Assembly (NCBI GenBank): GCA_045617725.1
Contig: JAZLJD010000043.1
Coordinates: forward strand, 1 to 49,192
Reading direction: 5' to 3'
Source of the DNA: JAZLJD01 sp045617725
Lineage (GTDB): Bacteria; Bacillota; Clostridia; Lachnospirales; Lachnospiraceae
Length of the DNA: 49,192 nt
The notes beneath the pieces are model-generated. The model saw nothing but the letters and a program-made list of their open reading frames with translations. It had not been told where the DNA came from and searched no databases. Shown piece after piece: positions 34,384 through 43,707 of this stretch (positions are counted from its first letter, which is position 1; every line of letters begins with the position of its first letter). A program made the position numbers and the translations under genes.

Positions 34384-34770
34384 TTACAGTACCTGCTTGC
34401 CATTTAATCGCATAACTTCTTTCCAGGTGTCGCGCATGGCATGTAAGTGATCGTTTACCTCTTCCAGGATTTCCTTGTCCTTTTTGACATTCGCTTCTGC
34501 AAGACGTTTCAAAAGATAGGTATATACCCGGTCGAAGTCCTGAGCTACCGCATACTTCATATCCAGCGTAATACGAAATTCATCGATAATACGCTCTACT
34601 TTAATAATATTGGTATGTGCCTTCTGAATATCATGATTCTCGATACCAACGATAGCGATGTTGCAAAACTTGATAGCCCCTTCATAAAGCATCAGGGTAA
34701 GTTCAGCCGGTGACGCTGTCAGTATTTTGTTATTCTGATATTGCGAATACGCGTTCTGCGGAATAGCCAT
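34384..34770 (-). CDS. fliS: Flagellar export chaperone FliS
   Basis: 128 residues starting MAIPQNAYSQYQNNKI, with LTLMLYEGAIKFCNIA, the FliS signature. FliS wraps the C-terminus of unfolded flagellin and, in Bacillus, frees FliW from flagellin to let it bind CsrA. It lies 20 bp after fliD. Confidence 0.95.
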   Translation of the reverse strand: MAIPQNAYSQYQNNKILTASPAELTLMLYEGAIKFCNIAIVGIENHDIQKAHTNIIKVERIIDEFRITLDMKYAVAQDFDRVYTYLLKRLAEANVKKDKEILEEVNDHLHAMRDTWKEVMRLNGKQVL

Positions 34771-34790
34771 TTATACTTCCTCACTTAATT

Positions 34791-36293
34791 TTACTGTCCG
34801 AACAATGCACTGATTGAGTTCTGACCGTTCTGCATGGAAGCCATTGCAGCCTCCATCTTGGCAAATTTAGCGTACCATTTGTCCTCAAGGTCAGCCAATT
34901 TCTGCTGTGCTTCCTGAATCTTCTTCTCGAAATCGCTCAAGTCGCTCTTCATCTGCTTGTCATCATAAACTTTGTAGATGGAGCTGTACTCGGTAGAAGC
35001 CATCAGGTCGTTCAGTTTCGTATACAGATTGTTGGAAAGCTTCTGGAAGAACTGTGCCACAGCATCGGGATCGGCCGCAATTGCGCTCTTAAGCTTGTCT
35101 TCTGCGGAACCGGTCAACTGATCGTCCGGATCACCGTCAATGTGGTATGCGTATCTTGCATCAACTTCCGTTGAGAAATAATCGCCGGTTGCAATACCGT
35201 AATCAGCCAGGTAAATCTTCTCGCCACCGATTTCGATCGGCTGCATCATAATCTTGCTGAGCTCATTACGTACGGTTGCAATGGTAGAATCTCCACTTAA
35301 AATGCCGCTCTTAATCTTCTCTTCCCACTGTTCAATCTGGGTGTCCGTCATGGCATCCTTCTCCTCGTCGGTAAGGGGATCCATGCTCTTATTAGAAGCT
35401 GCATTGTAAAGCTTCGTCATTTCGTTCATCAAATCGGAATACTCTTTGATAAAGCCTTTGATGGTATCGTAAATACCGTCATAGTCTGTTTCCGTATTGA
35501 TGGAAAGGGTTTCGCCGGGAACCGTAGTACCTTTAACGGTAACGGTTAAGCCGTTAATTGCGAAAGTATTGGTATCAGAAGTAAATTCTGCTCCGTTTAA
35601 TGTAATGGTTGCATTCGTACCTTTGATACGAACCGCACCGGTCTTGTCGATGATTTCGCCGTCGGCATCCAGGTTGCTTTCATAGTCAAAGCCCAGCGCT
35701 GCAAGTGCATCGGCGTCGCCGCCCAGAACGAAATCGTTGTCAGCGCCGGTTGCCTTGGCACTTAAGAAGAATCGCTGATTTGTTGCATCGAAGCTTGCAT
35801 TGATGCCCTTGTCAGATAACTCTTTGGCCAAAGAGGACATCGTTGTATCTTCCGTAATGGTAACATCCTCGCCGTTTACGCTGATGGTCTTTCCTACTAA
35901 GGAAGCATCCAGTTCAGAGACCTTGCTGTCTGCCTTATACTGTCCCTTGTCGCCGATTCGGGCGCCGGTCAGATATCCGGCGGTTGCAAGGGAATCTACC
36001 GTAAGGGACTGACTTCCGTTTACTGCTCCTGCGGATGCTACTACGGTAGCCTTCGTCGAATCGGAACAGGTCGTGGTCTTCTTGCGGTAAGCATCCGAGA
36101 ATTTCAACTTGGATAAGGTGTTTGAAAACAGGGAATAAATCTTACCGTTCAAATTCTTCCAAGCTTCCTGCTTCCACTCAAGACGTGTCTGCTTTTTCTG
36201 GAGGGTCGTAACCTTTGATGAATGAGCCTTGGATAATTCGGAAATCATGGCTTCCGTATCAAGTCCTGAATTCATTCCTGTTATACGAATCAT
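34791..36293 (-). CDS. fliD: Flagellar filament cap protein FliD
   Basis: 500 residues starting MIRITGMNSGLDTEAMISELSKAHSSKVTTLQKK, the standard FliD N-terminus. The N-terminal coiled coil with WKQEAWKNLNGKIYSLF and the C-terminal coiled coil (about 455-490) are present. It caps the growing filament and folds incoming flagellin. AGGAGG precedes the ATG. It lies between flaG and fliS. A second, shorter FliD-like protein is encoded at 25505. Confidence 0.95.
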   Translation of the reverse strand: MIRITGMNSGLDTEAMISELSKAHSSKVTTLQKKQTRLEWKQEAWKNLNGKIYSLFSNTLSKLKFSDAYRKKTTTCSDSTKATVVASAGAVNGSQSLTVDSLATAGYLTGARIGDKGQYKADSKVSELDASLVGKTISVNGEDVTITEDTTMSSLAKELSDKGINASFDATNQRFFLSAKATGADNDFVLGGDADALAALGFDYESNLDADGEIIDKTGAVRIKGTNATITLNGAEFTSDTNTFAINGLTVTVKGTTVPGETLSINTETDYDGIYDTIKGFIKEYSDLMNEMTKLYNAASNKSMDPLTDEEKDAMTDTQIEQWEEKIKSGILSGDSTIATVRNELSKIMMQPIEIGGEKIYLADYGIATGDYFSTEVDARYAYHIDGDPDDQLTGSAEDKLKSAIAADPDAVAQFFQKLSNNLYTKLNDLMASTEYSSIYKVYDDKQMKSDLSDFEKKIQEAQQKLADLEDKWYAKFAKMEAAMASMQNGQNSISALFGQ

Positions 36294-36305
36294 ATTACTT
36301 ACCTC

Positions 36306-36728
36306 CTATCTTCTTTCGTCGACAAGAAGTCCTGCAATCTCCCATGCTTTTGCAATAATATCAAGAGTCTTTTCAGGAGGGAGTTCTTTAATAACTTCCT
36401 TCGTATCTCTGTCAACGATTTTAATTGTAATTCGATTGGTTCCTTCGTGAATGCCAAATTGTGCTTCCGTGTTTTGGTTCATGCTTTTGTTGATTTGTTC
36501 AACGGCCTGACGGATTTGGTCACTAGACGGTTGCTCGCTCTCCCTCTGTCTTCCGGCGTCGGAATCATTGGATGCAGCTTCAACTGCAGGGGTAGCGCTG
36601 TCAACCATAGGTTTGATATCCAGCTGTTGACCTTCCGTGGTCACTGAGTCGGTCTTCGGAGTCGTCTCCTTCGGAACAGATCCTGTTGCCTGTAACGACA
36701 TCACTGAATTAACCGGTTCAATAGTCAT
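36306..36728 (-). CDS. flaG: FlaG family flagellar protein
   Basis: 140 residues. The C-terminal 70 residues match FlaG: AVEQINKSMNQNTEAQFGIHEGTNRITIKIVDRDTKEVIKELPPEK. The N-terminal half is low in complexity and charged. I start at ATG 36728, after GGAGGTG; the 20 extra upstream codons are in the promoter region. FlaG proteins influence filament length. It has its own sigma-28 promoter inside the cluster. Confidence 0.9.
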   Translation of the reverse strand: MTIEPVNSVMSLQATGSVPKETTPKTDSVTTEGQQLDIKPMVDSATPAVEAASNDSDAGRQRESEQPSSDQIRQAVEQINKSMNQNTEAQFGIHEGTNRITIKIVDRDTKEVIKELPPEKTLDIIAKAWEIAGLLVDERR

Positions 36729-36771
36729 GATAATCACCTCCATGTGATCGATTAGAGAACTGTTATACTCT

Positions 36772-36798
36772 ATATCGGAATCACTCACGAAAACTTTA
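36772..36798 (-). promoter_or_regulatory. Internal sigma-28 promoter before flaG
   Basis: On the minus strand TAAA (36798-36795), 16 nt, CCGATAT (36778-36772). It would boost flaG-fliD-fliS over the upstream genes. Confidence 0.78.
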
Positions 36799-36815
36799 TA
36801 GTTGTTTGCAAAAAA

Positions 36816-37031
36816 TTATAATAAATTTTTTAAAGCTTCTAAATTATCGGCACTCATGGCCTCTTCGTTGGCACTCTGAATCTGTACGTATACTTCTTTG
36901 CGATATACGGGAACTTCCTTCGGTGCGGAAATTCCGAGTTTTACCTGCTCGCCCTTCACCTCAAGAACGGTGATTTCAATATTGTTATTAATAACCAAAG
37001 CTTCGTTTTTCTTACGTGATAATGCCAGCAT
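36816..37031 (-). CDS. csrA: Carbon storage / flagellin translation regulator CsrA
   Basis: 71 residues starting MLALSRKKNEALVINNNIEITVLEVKGEQVKLGI, the CsrA beta core. RNA-binding residues near the N-terminus (Leu-Ser-Arg-Lys) are intact, as is the VPVYRKEVY segment. It binds GGA motifs in mRNA leaders and blocks ribosome access. It begins 2 nt after the fliW stop. Both flagellin leaders in this window carry fitting hairpins, so hag-type control is likely. Confidence 0.95.
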   Translation of the reverse strand: MLALSRKKNEALVINNNIEITVLEVKGEQVKLGISAPKEVPVYRKEVYVQIQSANEEAMSADNLEALKNLL

Positions 37032-37033
37032 GA

Positions 37034-37504
37034 TTATTCACCTGCTTTCTTAGACGCCTTGATGATCTCGTAGATCGGGGTCTTAATCTGATAGCGGTCA
37101 CCTTCAGCGATAATCTGGCAGGCCTTGCGTTCGTCGGTATTAATGACGATCGGTGCCTTTAAGTTCACGGTCATCTGGGTAATATCGCTCGGGATGGTTA
37201 CGGATACAAGAACAAACAGATTCTCGTCCGTAAGCTCGCCGATGGGTTTCAAAAGATCATCCTCAACTTCAGGATTGTAAGCAGGATCTGCAAGGAGCGG
37301 ATCCATTACGGGAAGAGCGAAGTTCGGCTCTTCGATGGACTGCAGCCAGCGAATGCCGGCCTCAGCGCCGCGATCGATATTATAGAGCAGAAGGAAATTC
37401 TTCATGTCGGGGAATCCGATGATACCGTTCGGGAAGGTAATTACCTTGTCCGGGTCGATTCCGACAGTGCCAAATACTCTTGTTTCAATAGTTGCCTGTT
37501 GCAT
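37034..37504 (-). CDS. fliW: Flagellar assembly factor FliW
   Basis: 156 residues. The body shows ITFPNGIIGFPDMKNFLLL and LFVLVSVTIPSDITQMTVNLKAPIVIN, the FliW signature blocks. FliW binds CsrA and relieves repression, and binds free flagellin. I start at ATG 37504, after AAAGGCGG; the 12 codons upstream in the open frame lack a ribosome site. It is coupled to csrA and lies 60 bp after flgL. Confidence 0.95.
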   Translation of the reverse strand: MQQATIETRVFGTVGIDPDKVITFPNGIIGFPDMKNFLLLYNIDRGAEAGIRWLQSIEEPNFALPVMDPLLADPAYNPEVEDDLLKPIGELTDENLFVLVSVTIPSDITQMTVNLKAPIVINTDERKACQIIAEGDRYQIKTPIYEIIKASKKAGE

Positions 37505-37564
37505 TGTGTTACCGCCTTTCCGGCCCCTCATGGGCCTCAAAACTTATTCATACTCCCATCCTGC

Positions 37565-39094
37565 TTACAGGAAATCAAGCAGGGTATTCTGGGAAATCTT
37601 GCCGGTCGCCATCAGGGCTGCCTGATAGGACATCTGCGAGCTTGCGAGCTCCATCGCAAGTTCCGTGATATCGGCTTCGTCATTATCGCTTACCAGTTCC
37701 TTGAAGCTCGTCTGCTGATTCATCAGTCGATTCTCAATCAACTGCAATCTTGCACTGCGGCTTCCGACCTGGGTAATCGCCAAATCAAACTGATCGAGAT
37801 AGCTGTCCATGGAGGAAATTGCATGTTCAAAGCCCTTCTGAACCTTGTCATTAATGTAGGTCTGTGCCTTTTTGGCGGCAGCCAGCTTCTCATTCAGTAC
37901 ATCAAGATCCGTCGCATAAGCGGGATCGTCAATCATTTCTTCGAGTCGCGTCACGATCTCGGAAATACCGCGAAGCTCCTCAACCACGTTCGTAAGCTCG
38001 TCGATGTCGCGGCCGATATCGTGGGTAAAGCATTCGTCCGCGGTCGTATTCACGCGCAGTCTCTGGTTGAATCCGACGTCGTATTCCATAATCTGGCGCA
38101 CATCATCGTTATTGACGCGGTCGCTCATGTAATCGCTGTTGTAGCTGATTCCTTCGCTCTCGCATGCGAAATAGTGAATCGGGTTCAGCTCGCCCGCAAG
38201 CCACTCGGTCTTTGTATAGCTTACAAGCAGCTCATCGCTTGCTGAGTAAGCCATAATATCGTGGTAGATGTCGTCGCCAAAAATAATCTCTCCGGTCTCG
38301 GGAATAAAGACTGCGGCGTCCGGATTGTTTTTGGCCACCTGGTAAGGGTTCGGAGTAACTGCCTGCGACACCTTCTGCACGCTGCAGGGAACATCCGTAT
38401 AGGTGGTATTGCCGTCTGCATCCTTGCCGGTTGCTACCTTGATGGACACTTCCTTGGAAGCGTCTATGGAATCGTAAGCCAGGCGGATTCGGTGTAGCTT
38501 CGTCTCGCTTACGCCGTATTCGTCGGTCGTAATGCTGTTATAATTGCCAATGTTGAGTTCCAGGAGGTCGCCGGTCTCGATATAGGAGAACTCCTCCACT
38601 TCAGTATTGTGCATCTGCTGGTGGATGGTGATTTCATCCGTTGCAGGCTCCGTAATGGTCAGAGGCATGTCGGTACGGTATCCCGTGAAGATGGAACGTC
38701 CGGCATAGTCCGTATCACCGGTGGAATACACTTCCGTCTTGTACGCCTTCAGCTTCTCCAGGATGATTTCACGGTCATCCACGGTGATGTCGCCATTGGC
38801 TCCCTTGACACACTGGGTACGCATATTGGTAAGAACGCTCGTAACGGTGGAAAGAGCCGTCTCGGTAAGGGTGAGCCAGTTGTCCGCATCGGGAACGTTC
38901 TTCTCGTAATACTGGGAAACATTGCTCAGATTCGTACGAAGTCGCAGGGAACGAATCGCTACAACGGGGTCGTCCGAAGGTCTGGCAATCTTCTTCTGAG
39001 TAGACATCTGCGTATTAATACTATCCTGAAGCGTTTTATTCAGATTCATATTGAACAACTGGTTGTTCTGCATAATCTTATTTGTTATACGCAT
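37565..39094 (-). CDS. flgL: Flagellar hook-filament junction protein FlgL
   Basis: 509 residues, long for FlgL (commonly about 300). The ends are typical: MRITNKIMQNNQLFNMNLN with IARPSDDPVVAIRSLRLRTNLS at the start, and SRSARLQLIENRLMNQQTSF near the end. The extra length is a central insertion (about 170-370) that should lie outside the junction core. GAAAGGAAG precedes the ATG. It lies 19 bp after the second flgK gene. Confidence 0.93.
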   Translation of the reverse strand: MRITNKIMQNNQLFNMNLNKTLQDSINTQMSTQKKIARPSDDPVVAIRSLRLRTNLSNVSQYYEKNVPDADNWLTLTETALSTVTSVLTNMRTQCVKGANGDITVDDREIILEKLKAYKTEVYSTGDTDYAGRSIFTGYRTDMPLTITEPATDEITIHQQMHNTEVEEFSYIETGDLLELNIGNYNSITTDEYGVSETKLHRIRLAYDSIDASKEVSIKVATGKDADGNTTYTDVPCSVQKVSQAVTPNPYQVAKNNPDAAVFIPETGEIIFGDDIYHDIMAYSASDELLVSYTKTEWLAGELNPIHYFACESEGISYNSDYMSDRVNNDDVRQIMEYDVGFNQRLRVNTTADECFTHDIGRDIDELTNVVEELRGISEIVTRLEEMIDDPAYATDLDVLNEKLAAAKKAQTYINDKVQKGFEHAISSMDSYLDQFDLAITQVGSRSARLQLIENRLMNQQTSFKELVSDNDEADITELAMELASSQMSYQAALMATGKISQNTLLDFL

Positions 39095-39113
39095 AGGTCT
39101 TCCTTTCTAGCCG

Positions 39114-41009
39114 TCAGACACCGGTCTGAAGAATCAATCTATCATATATTTCGGTCAAAACCTGAATCATTTTAGAGGAAAGATTGTAAGCATTTTGATA
39201 TTTTACAAGATTTAAGGCTTCCTCATCGTTATCAACACCCGAAACGCTGGTGCGTTGGTTGTTAATGGTCTCTCTTACATACTCAAGCGTGGTCACGAAG
39301 TTATTGGCTGCATTGGCATTTAATGCCACATCCGAAAGCACGCACTGTAAGAACTCGCCTGCCGTACAGCTACGAAAGCTCATGCGGTCACGATTCTTGT
39401 TAAGGTCCAAAAGCTCATCCACGACGTCATACTTGTCAGGGCCGGCAGAGGCGTCCGTATGGGTGGCGAACTTCATGGAATCCATTTCCAGTTCCTTGGA
39501 AACAGTAAAGTTTCGGGCCGTCAGTCTGTAGTAGCTGTCATCTTTTACATCGACAACCGTACTTCCGTTAATATCCGTTGTAAATAAGTACTGTCCTTCG
39601 TCCGTGCTGTGATCGCCGGTAAAAAGGATGCCTGCAGGATTGCCGTAGTAATCCACGCTGTCAGCCTGGGTCAGAATCGAATTAAAGTGATAAGCATAGG
39701 TACGAATCCACTCATTCATCTGCTCCTGATAATAAGGAATACCCTGATAATTCACATCATGGCCGATTTGGGTGGTCTTGCCGATCTTGTCGCTGGTAAT
39801 ATTCCGGTCATTCCGTGTTGCACTCAGTGTGAAATAGTAATTGCACTCACCGGTTGATTCATTGTATTCAAACTTCCAGCTGTCATAGTAATATTCCTGA
39901 TTACCGATGTTAATCTTACCGCCGTTTTCCGGGAGCGTTCCCTTATAGAGGTCTTTCAAATAATCGCTGTCTACGCTGATTTTAACCACCTGGTGAGTAA
40001 CCGTTTCGCCCTCTATGGGGAGGTCTACCGTACTGATTTCACGCATAATTCCGTGGAAATACTCTCCGTTATTACCGTCTCTCAGTTCAATCAGGCCGGC
40101 CAGCTCACCGCCTACCGTATCACCGTAAATACCGAATTCATCGTTTGTATCGGTCCAGTAAATATCGTAAAGTCCTTCGCTGTCGCCCTGGTTCACCTTC
40201 TCGTAAATCATACGGGGACGGCACTCGAGTTCTCTGTATTCATTCGTGCTTACGAGGGTCTGTCCACCTGCAATACGGACGATAAAGTTTTTGGCTCCCG
40301 TAGGCTGTGTCGGGTCGTTGTTGTTGTAAACATCGGTTTCCTGTGTGGAAATATCCACGAGCTTGGAAAGATCGTCCAGCAAGAGAGTACGCTGGTCACG
40401 AAGCTCATTGGCCATAACGCCGGTCAGCTCGATTACGTTAATCTGCTTATTCAGGGAAGCGATTTCGGCTGCCTTGGCATTCACTTCCGTAACCTTGTTC
40501 TGAATCTCCGCATTGATATCTGCCTGAAGCTTGTCAAGATTCTCGGAAAGAGAATTGAAGTAATCTGCCAGGTTTCCGGCTGCTCCGATGAACTGGGCTT
40601 TGGCAGAAGCATCGCCTGCGTTCTTTTTGACCTCGGATAAATTCACTACCATCTCATTAAAGATGGTGTTGAAGCCTTTGATGGTGGCATCGTCCGCAAA
40701 GTAGCTCTCCACGGATTTCATATAATACTGCTTTACTTCCTGGTCGCCGATTCGGGAGTTGTTGTTCTGGTACTTGACATCGTAGAACTCATCCCGTACG
40801 CGGTTGACGGAAATAACATCGACGCCCGCGCCGGCGCAACCGTAAGTGGTATAGGTACGAATGGCGGTGCAGGCCATCTGATCCACTTCCTGACGGGAAT
40901 ATCCCTTGGTTTCCACGTTGGAAATATTGTTGCCGGTCGTATTCAATGCCGCATTTGATGCAAGCAATCCGGTATATGCCGTATTTAATCCAAAGAATGT
41001 AGATGACAT
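39114..41009 (-). CDS. flgK: Flagellar hook-associated protein FlgK (second copy)
   Basis: 631 residues. The start MSSTFFGLNTAYTGLLASNAALNTTGNNISNVETKGYSRQ and the end NLVKYQNAYNLSSKMIQVLTEIYDRLI are the FlgK hallmarks. The protein joins hook and filament with FlgL. A central region (about 230-450) is large and variable. It lies 34 bp after another flgK gene with a different middle part; the two do not look like recent duplicates. Confidence 0.92.
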   Translation of the reverse strand: MSSTFFGLNTAYTGLLASNAALNTTGNNISNVETKGYSRQEVDQMACTAIRTYTTYGCAGAGVDVISVNRVRDEFYDVKYQNNNSRIGDQEVKQYYMKSVESYFADDATIKGFNTIFNEMVVNLSEVKKNAGDASAKAQFIGAAGNLADYFNSLSENLDKLQADINAEIQNKVTEVNAKAAEIASLNKQINVIELTGVMANELRDQRTLLLDDLSKLVDISTQETDVYNNNDPTQPTGAKNFIVRIAGGQTLVSTNEYRELECRPRMIYEKVNQGDSEGLYDIYWTDTNDEFGIYGDTVGGELAGLIELRDGNNGEYFHGIMREISTVDLPIEGETVTHQVVKISVDSDYLKDLYKGTLPENGGKINIGNQEYYYDSWKFEYNESTGECNYYFTLSATRNDRNITSDKIGKTTQIGHDVNYQGIPYYQEQMNEWIRTYAYHFNSILTQADSVDYYGNPAGILFTGDHSTDEGQYLFTTDINGSTVVDVKDDSYYRLTARNFTVSKELEMDSMKFATHTDASAGPDKYDVVDELLDLNKNRDRMSFRSCTAGEFLQCVLSDVALNANAANNFVTTLEYVRETINNQRTSVSGVDNDEEALNLVKYQNAYNLSSKMIQVLTEIYDRLILQTGV

Positions 41010-41043
41010 CAGCCTGCTCCTTTCGTTAATTTATGTTGGTTCG

Positions 41044-42729
41044 TTATGCTCCCAGTGTGCTGACAAGATGCTCGAGCATTTCATCAATGACATTAATGAA
41101 ACGGCTGCTTGCGTTATAAGCATTTTGGAAGCGGATCATCTGGCTCAGTTCCTCATCGGAGGAAACACCGACGATCTGCTGGCGGGCATTCTCGGTTGAA
41201 GTAACCGTAATGTCCTGGTTCTCGTAAAGGCTCTTAAAGACCGCTCCGTCATTGCCGACCTGAGCTACCAGATCTGAATAGAAATCCGCGAAGTTCGAAA
41301 ACTTAACCATGTTGGGATTCAGGCAATAAGCAACCTCGTCAAACGCTGCCTTAATTCGGTTCATGGTGTCGTAATCCACCTTGCCATCCTGCTTTACAAA
41401 GCCGAGCTTGGCAGGAGACTGTAAGAGACTTTGATTGATTTTAAGGTTTGATATCGTATAAAGCGTCGAGCTGTCTACATGAAGTCCGTCGCTTCCGTCC
41501 TGTTCCTCAATGAAGGTCCAAATGGGATTGCCGCTTGCGTCCGTACCGGTCTGTTCGTAACCGGGAGTTACCAGCTTCTCAAAGAGCTGTACCGGCGAGC
41601 CGTCCGCGTTGCACATATAGCCGCTGGCAACATCGCTGCTTTCTGCAAGCAAATCATTGATTTTACGAACGATGGAATGAACGAGATGGTCGAATTCCGC
41701 TTCCACATTGGCAATGACGGAATCTACGATTACGTCGTTGTAATGCTCTTTGTCAAGGAGGTCCGTGTAATTGGCCCGACGGTCGCCTCTTGCAAGAAGC
41801 ACTGCCTTCAGCTCACCGATGTCGGTGTCCATCTCCGAAGCGATCTCCTCCTTAAAGGAAAATACCTCGGCGCCCGTGATGTCGTATTCTCTTTCGCCCA
41901 GGTCATTTACAAAGGACGAAGCATTCTGTTTCCAGAAGGGGGTGTAGAATCCGGTGGTCGGGTCCAGTTTCATGCCGATTTCATAGCAGTAATCGTGATT
42001 CGTAAGTTCCACGCCTTCAAGCTTCACGGAAACGGAACCGTAATAGTCCTCGGTGTAGCTGATATTGGCGATGGAAGCAAGCTTGTCAAGGTAATAATTG
42101 CGTCGGTCGCGGAGGTCATTGGCCGCTTCCGTGCCGCCTACCTCGATCTTCGTAATCTCCTGATTCAGCGAATGAATCTCTCCGGAATATTTATTAATAT
42201 CGGCAACCAGTTCCTGTGCATGCAGGTTCAGGTTGTCCTGATAGTCACATAGTGAAGTATAAACGCTGGACGCATTCTGCAAAAAAGTAGAAGCACGCTG
42301 TACGATTAATCCCTGAATAACGCTATTGGCGGGGTCCTTGGATGCTTCCTGGACTGCAGACCAAAGGCTCGAGAGCGATTCGTTGAAGGCAGCGCCGTTC
42401 ATCTCGCCCAGTATGGTCTCCACCTCGCGAATGGATTCATAGGAAGCCTCGTAAAAACTGAGGCGGCCTACCTCCTCGCGGTAGGAACGATCCAGAAAGA
42501 AATCTCTGATTTGTCTTACTTTAGAATAAGTGACGCCCAGTCCCGTCTGCTGAGGGGCTACGGCCGCACTTTTAGAGAGGCGATTATAGATTTTGTCAGA
42601 AAGGCCTATCTGTTGACGGGTATAGCCCTCCGTGTCAATGTTAGACAGGTTATGGGCTACCGTGTTCAGTGCATTCTGTGAAGTTTGTAATCCGGACGTG
42701 CCTACATATAAGCCGCTCTGTAAGCTCAT
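41044..42729 (-). CDS. flgK: Flagellar hook-associated protein FlgK (first copy)
   Basis: 561 residues. It starts MSLQSGLYVGTSGLQTSQNALNTVAHNLSNIDTEGYTRQQ and ends MIRFQNAYNASSRFINVIDEMLEHL, the classic FlgK ends. It directly follows flgN, its usual chaperone, so this is the best candidate for the main FlgK. A GAGGTG ribosome site precedes the ATG. The second copy follows on the same transcript. Confidence 0.93.
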   Translation of the reverse strand: MSLQSGLYVGTSGLQTSQNALNTVAHNLSNIDTEGYTRQQIGLSDKIYNRLSKSAAVAPQQTGLGVTYSKVRQIRDFFLDRSYREEVGRLSFYEASYESIREVETILGEMNGAAFNESLSSLWSAVQEASKDPANSVIQGLIVQRASTFLQNASSVYTSLCDYQDNLNLHAQELVADINKYSGEIHSLNQEITKIEVGGTEAANDLRDRRNYYLDKLASIANISYTEDYYGSVSVKLEGVELTNHDYCYEIGMKLDPTTGFYTPFWKQNASSFVNDLGEREYDITGAEVFSFKEEIASEMDTDIGELKAVLLARGDRRANYTDLLDKEHYNDVIVDSVIANVEAEFDHLVHSIVRKINDLLAESSDVASGYMCNADGSPVQLFEKLVTPGYEQTGTDASGNPIWTFIEEQDGSDGLHVDSSTLYTISNLKINQSLLQSPAKLGFVKQDGKVDYDTMNRIKAAFDEVAYCLNPNMVKFSNFADFYSDLVAQVGNDGAVFKSLYENQDITVTSTENARQQIVGVSSDEELSQMIRFQNAYNASSRFINVIDEMLEHLVSTLGA

Positions 42730-42753
42730 AAACCATCACCTCAAGGAAAAAGA

Positions 42754-43272
42754 CTACTGTCTTGCGTCAAAGCTTCCTGACATAACGCCCATGGTGCCGC
42801 CTACGTTGTAAGCGCCGCGGTTGTAATTGGCCGTTTCAGGTGCCGCATTCATACTCTGAATCAAATTCATATCAAAATTAACCAGTTCCAAAGCGTTTGT
42901 AATGAGCTCGCGATTGCGTTCGTTCACTATAGCCACCGCTTTGACGGATACTTGTAATTCGTCGTGAAGTGCAGACAGCTGTGCCTGTTCTTCCGGGCGT
43001 TTTGCAAGCATCTTGATTAATTCCGTAAGCTTTAATGTCGCAACATCCTTGTTGATGACATTGGCGATATCCTTCAGCACTTCCTCACGCGAACGTTCCA
43101 AGTGCTGAATTCTACCGACAATAATCTGTTCTTCATCCGTGATTTGTTCCAATGCTTTCAAATCTCCCTGCACGATAACGGGAGACTTGCGTCTTGATAA
43201 TTCCAGCAGGAGCTTGTACTCTGAATTTTCTTTATTCAAAACATCAATCAGATTCTCCATCAGGCTGGCCAC
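42754..43272 (-). CDS. flgN: FlgN-type flagellar chaperone
   Basis: 172 residues, helical, with the start MASLMENLIDVLNKENSEYKLLLELSRRKSPVIVQGDLKALEQI, the FlgN pattern. It keeps FlgK and FlgL export-competent. The start is a GTG at 43272 with GAGGT 8 nt upstream, overlapping the flgM stop; ATG codon 5 is less well placed. It follows flgM closely. Confidence 0.9.
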   Translation of the reverse strand: MASLMENLIDVLNKENSEYKLLLELSRRKSPVIVQGDLKALEQITDEEQIIVGRIQHLERSREEVLKDIANVINKDVATLKLTELIKMLAKRPEEQAQLSALHDELQVSVKAVAIVNERNRELITNALELVNFDMNLIQSMNAAPETANYNRGAYNVGGTMGVMSGSFDARQ

Positions 43273-43278
43273 GTGGAA

Positions 43279-43554
43279 TTACCTCGTTTCGTTGTATTTC
43301 TCAATTAATTTAGATGCAAAGTCTCCGGCATCAACGGAATAGCTTCCGTCGGCGATTCGTGCCTTAATGGGGGCTACAACGCTCTCGCGGATATCGGGAC
43401 TTGAAGTAACTGCCTGCTTCGCAATGCTGACTTCCTTGCCCGCACTGGAAATCTCCAGCTGATCACGAAAGCTCTTCTTTTGGGCCGGCGCTGTTTTGGA
43501 CGGCTTATTACTTCCGTAAAGCTGCTGTACCTGAGTATAAGTTTCAATACGCAT
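43279..43554 (-). CDS. flgM: Anti-sigma-28 factor FlgM
   Basis: 91 residues. The C-terminal half has SSPDIRESVVAPIKARIADGSYSVDAGDFASKLI, the sigma-28-binding region of FlgM. It holds sigma-28 until the hook is complete and FlgM is exported. AAGGAGGG precedes the ATG. It is first in the late flagellar operon and sits behind a sigma-28 promoter, giving negative feedback. Confidence 0.93.
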   Translation of the reverse strand: MRIETYTQVQQLYGSNKPSKTAPAQKKSFRDQLEISSAGKEVSIAKQAVTSSPDIRESVVAPIKARIADGSYSVDAGDFASKLIEKYNETR

Positions 43555-43580
43555 TTCTAATCCCTCCTTAGATTAGGACA

Positions 43581-43599
43581 GGTTATCACTATAATAACC
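43581..43599 (-). promoter_or_regulatory. Small hairpin in the flgM leader
   Basis: A 6-bp stem GGTTAT/ATAACC with a 7-nt loop lies between the promoter and the flgM ribosome site. Function unknown. Confidence 0.4.
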
Positions 43600-43609
43600 T
43601 TCACAATTT

Positions 43610-43636
43610 TTATCGGAAGTTTTTCTTAAGACTTTA
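43610..43636 (-). promoter_or_regulatory. Sigma-28 (SigD/FliA) promoter of the flgM operon
   Basis: On the minus strand TAAA (43636-43633), 16 nt, CCGATAA (43616-43610), close to consensus. Confidence 0.85.
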
Positions 43637-43659
43637 GGGCAAAAAACAAAAAAGAAAGA

Positions 43660-43701
43660 AAAACCCTCGGGCAATCCTGATAGGTCAAGCTGTCCGAGGG
43701 A
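43660..43701 (-). terminator. Intrinsic terminator after the receiver gene
   Basis: CCCTCGG/CCGAGGG stem on the minus strand with a long loop, followed by TTTTTC. It lies between the receiver gene and the flgM promoter. Confidence 0.75.
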
Positions 43702-43707
43702 TAAAGT

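Noticed and set aside
37499..38245. 248-codon open frame on the plus strand opposite fliW and flgL
   Set aside because: It lies fully antisense to well-supported genes, has no ribosome site and no recognisable motif.
41479..42252. 257-codon open frame antisense to flgK
   Set aside because: Shadow of a real gene; composition follows the flgK codons on the other strand.
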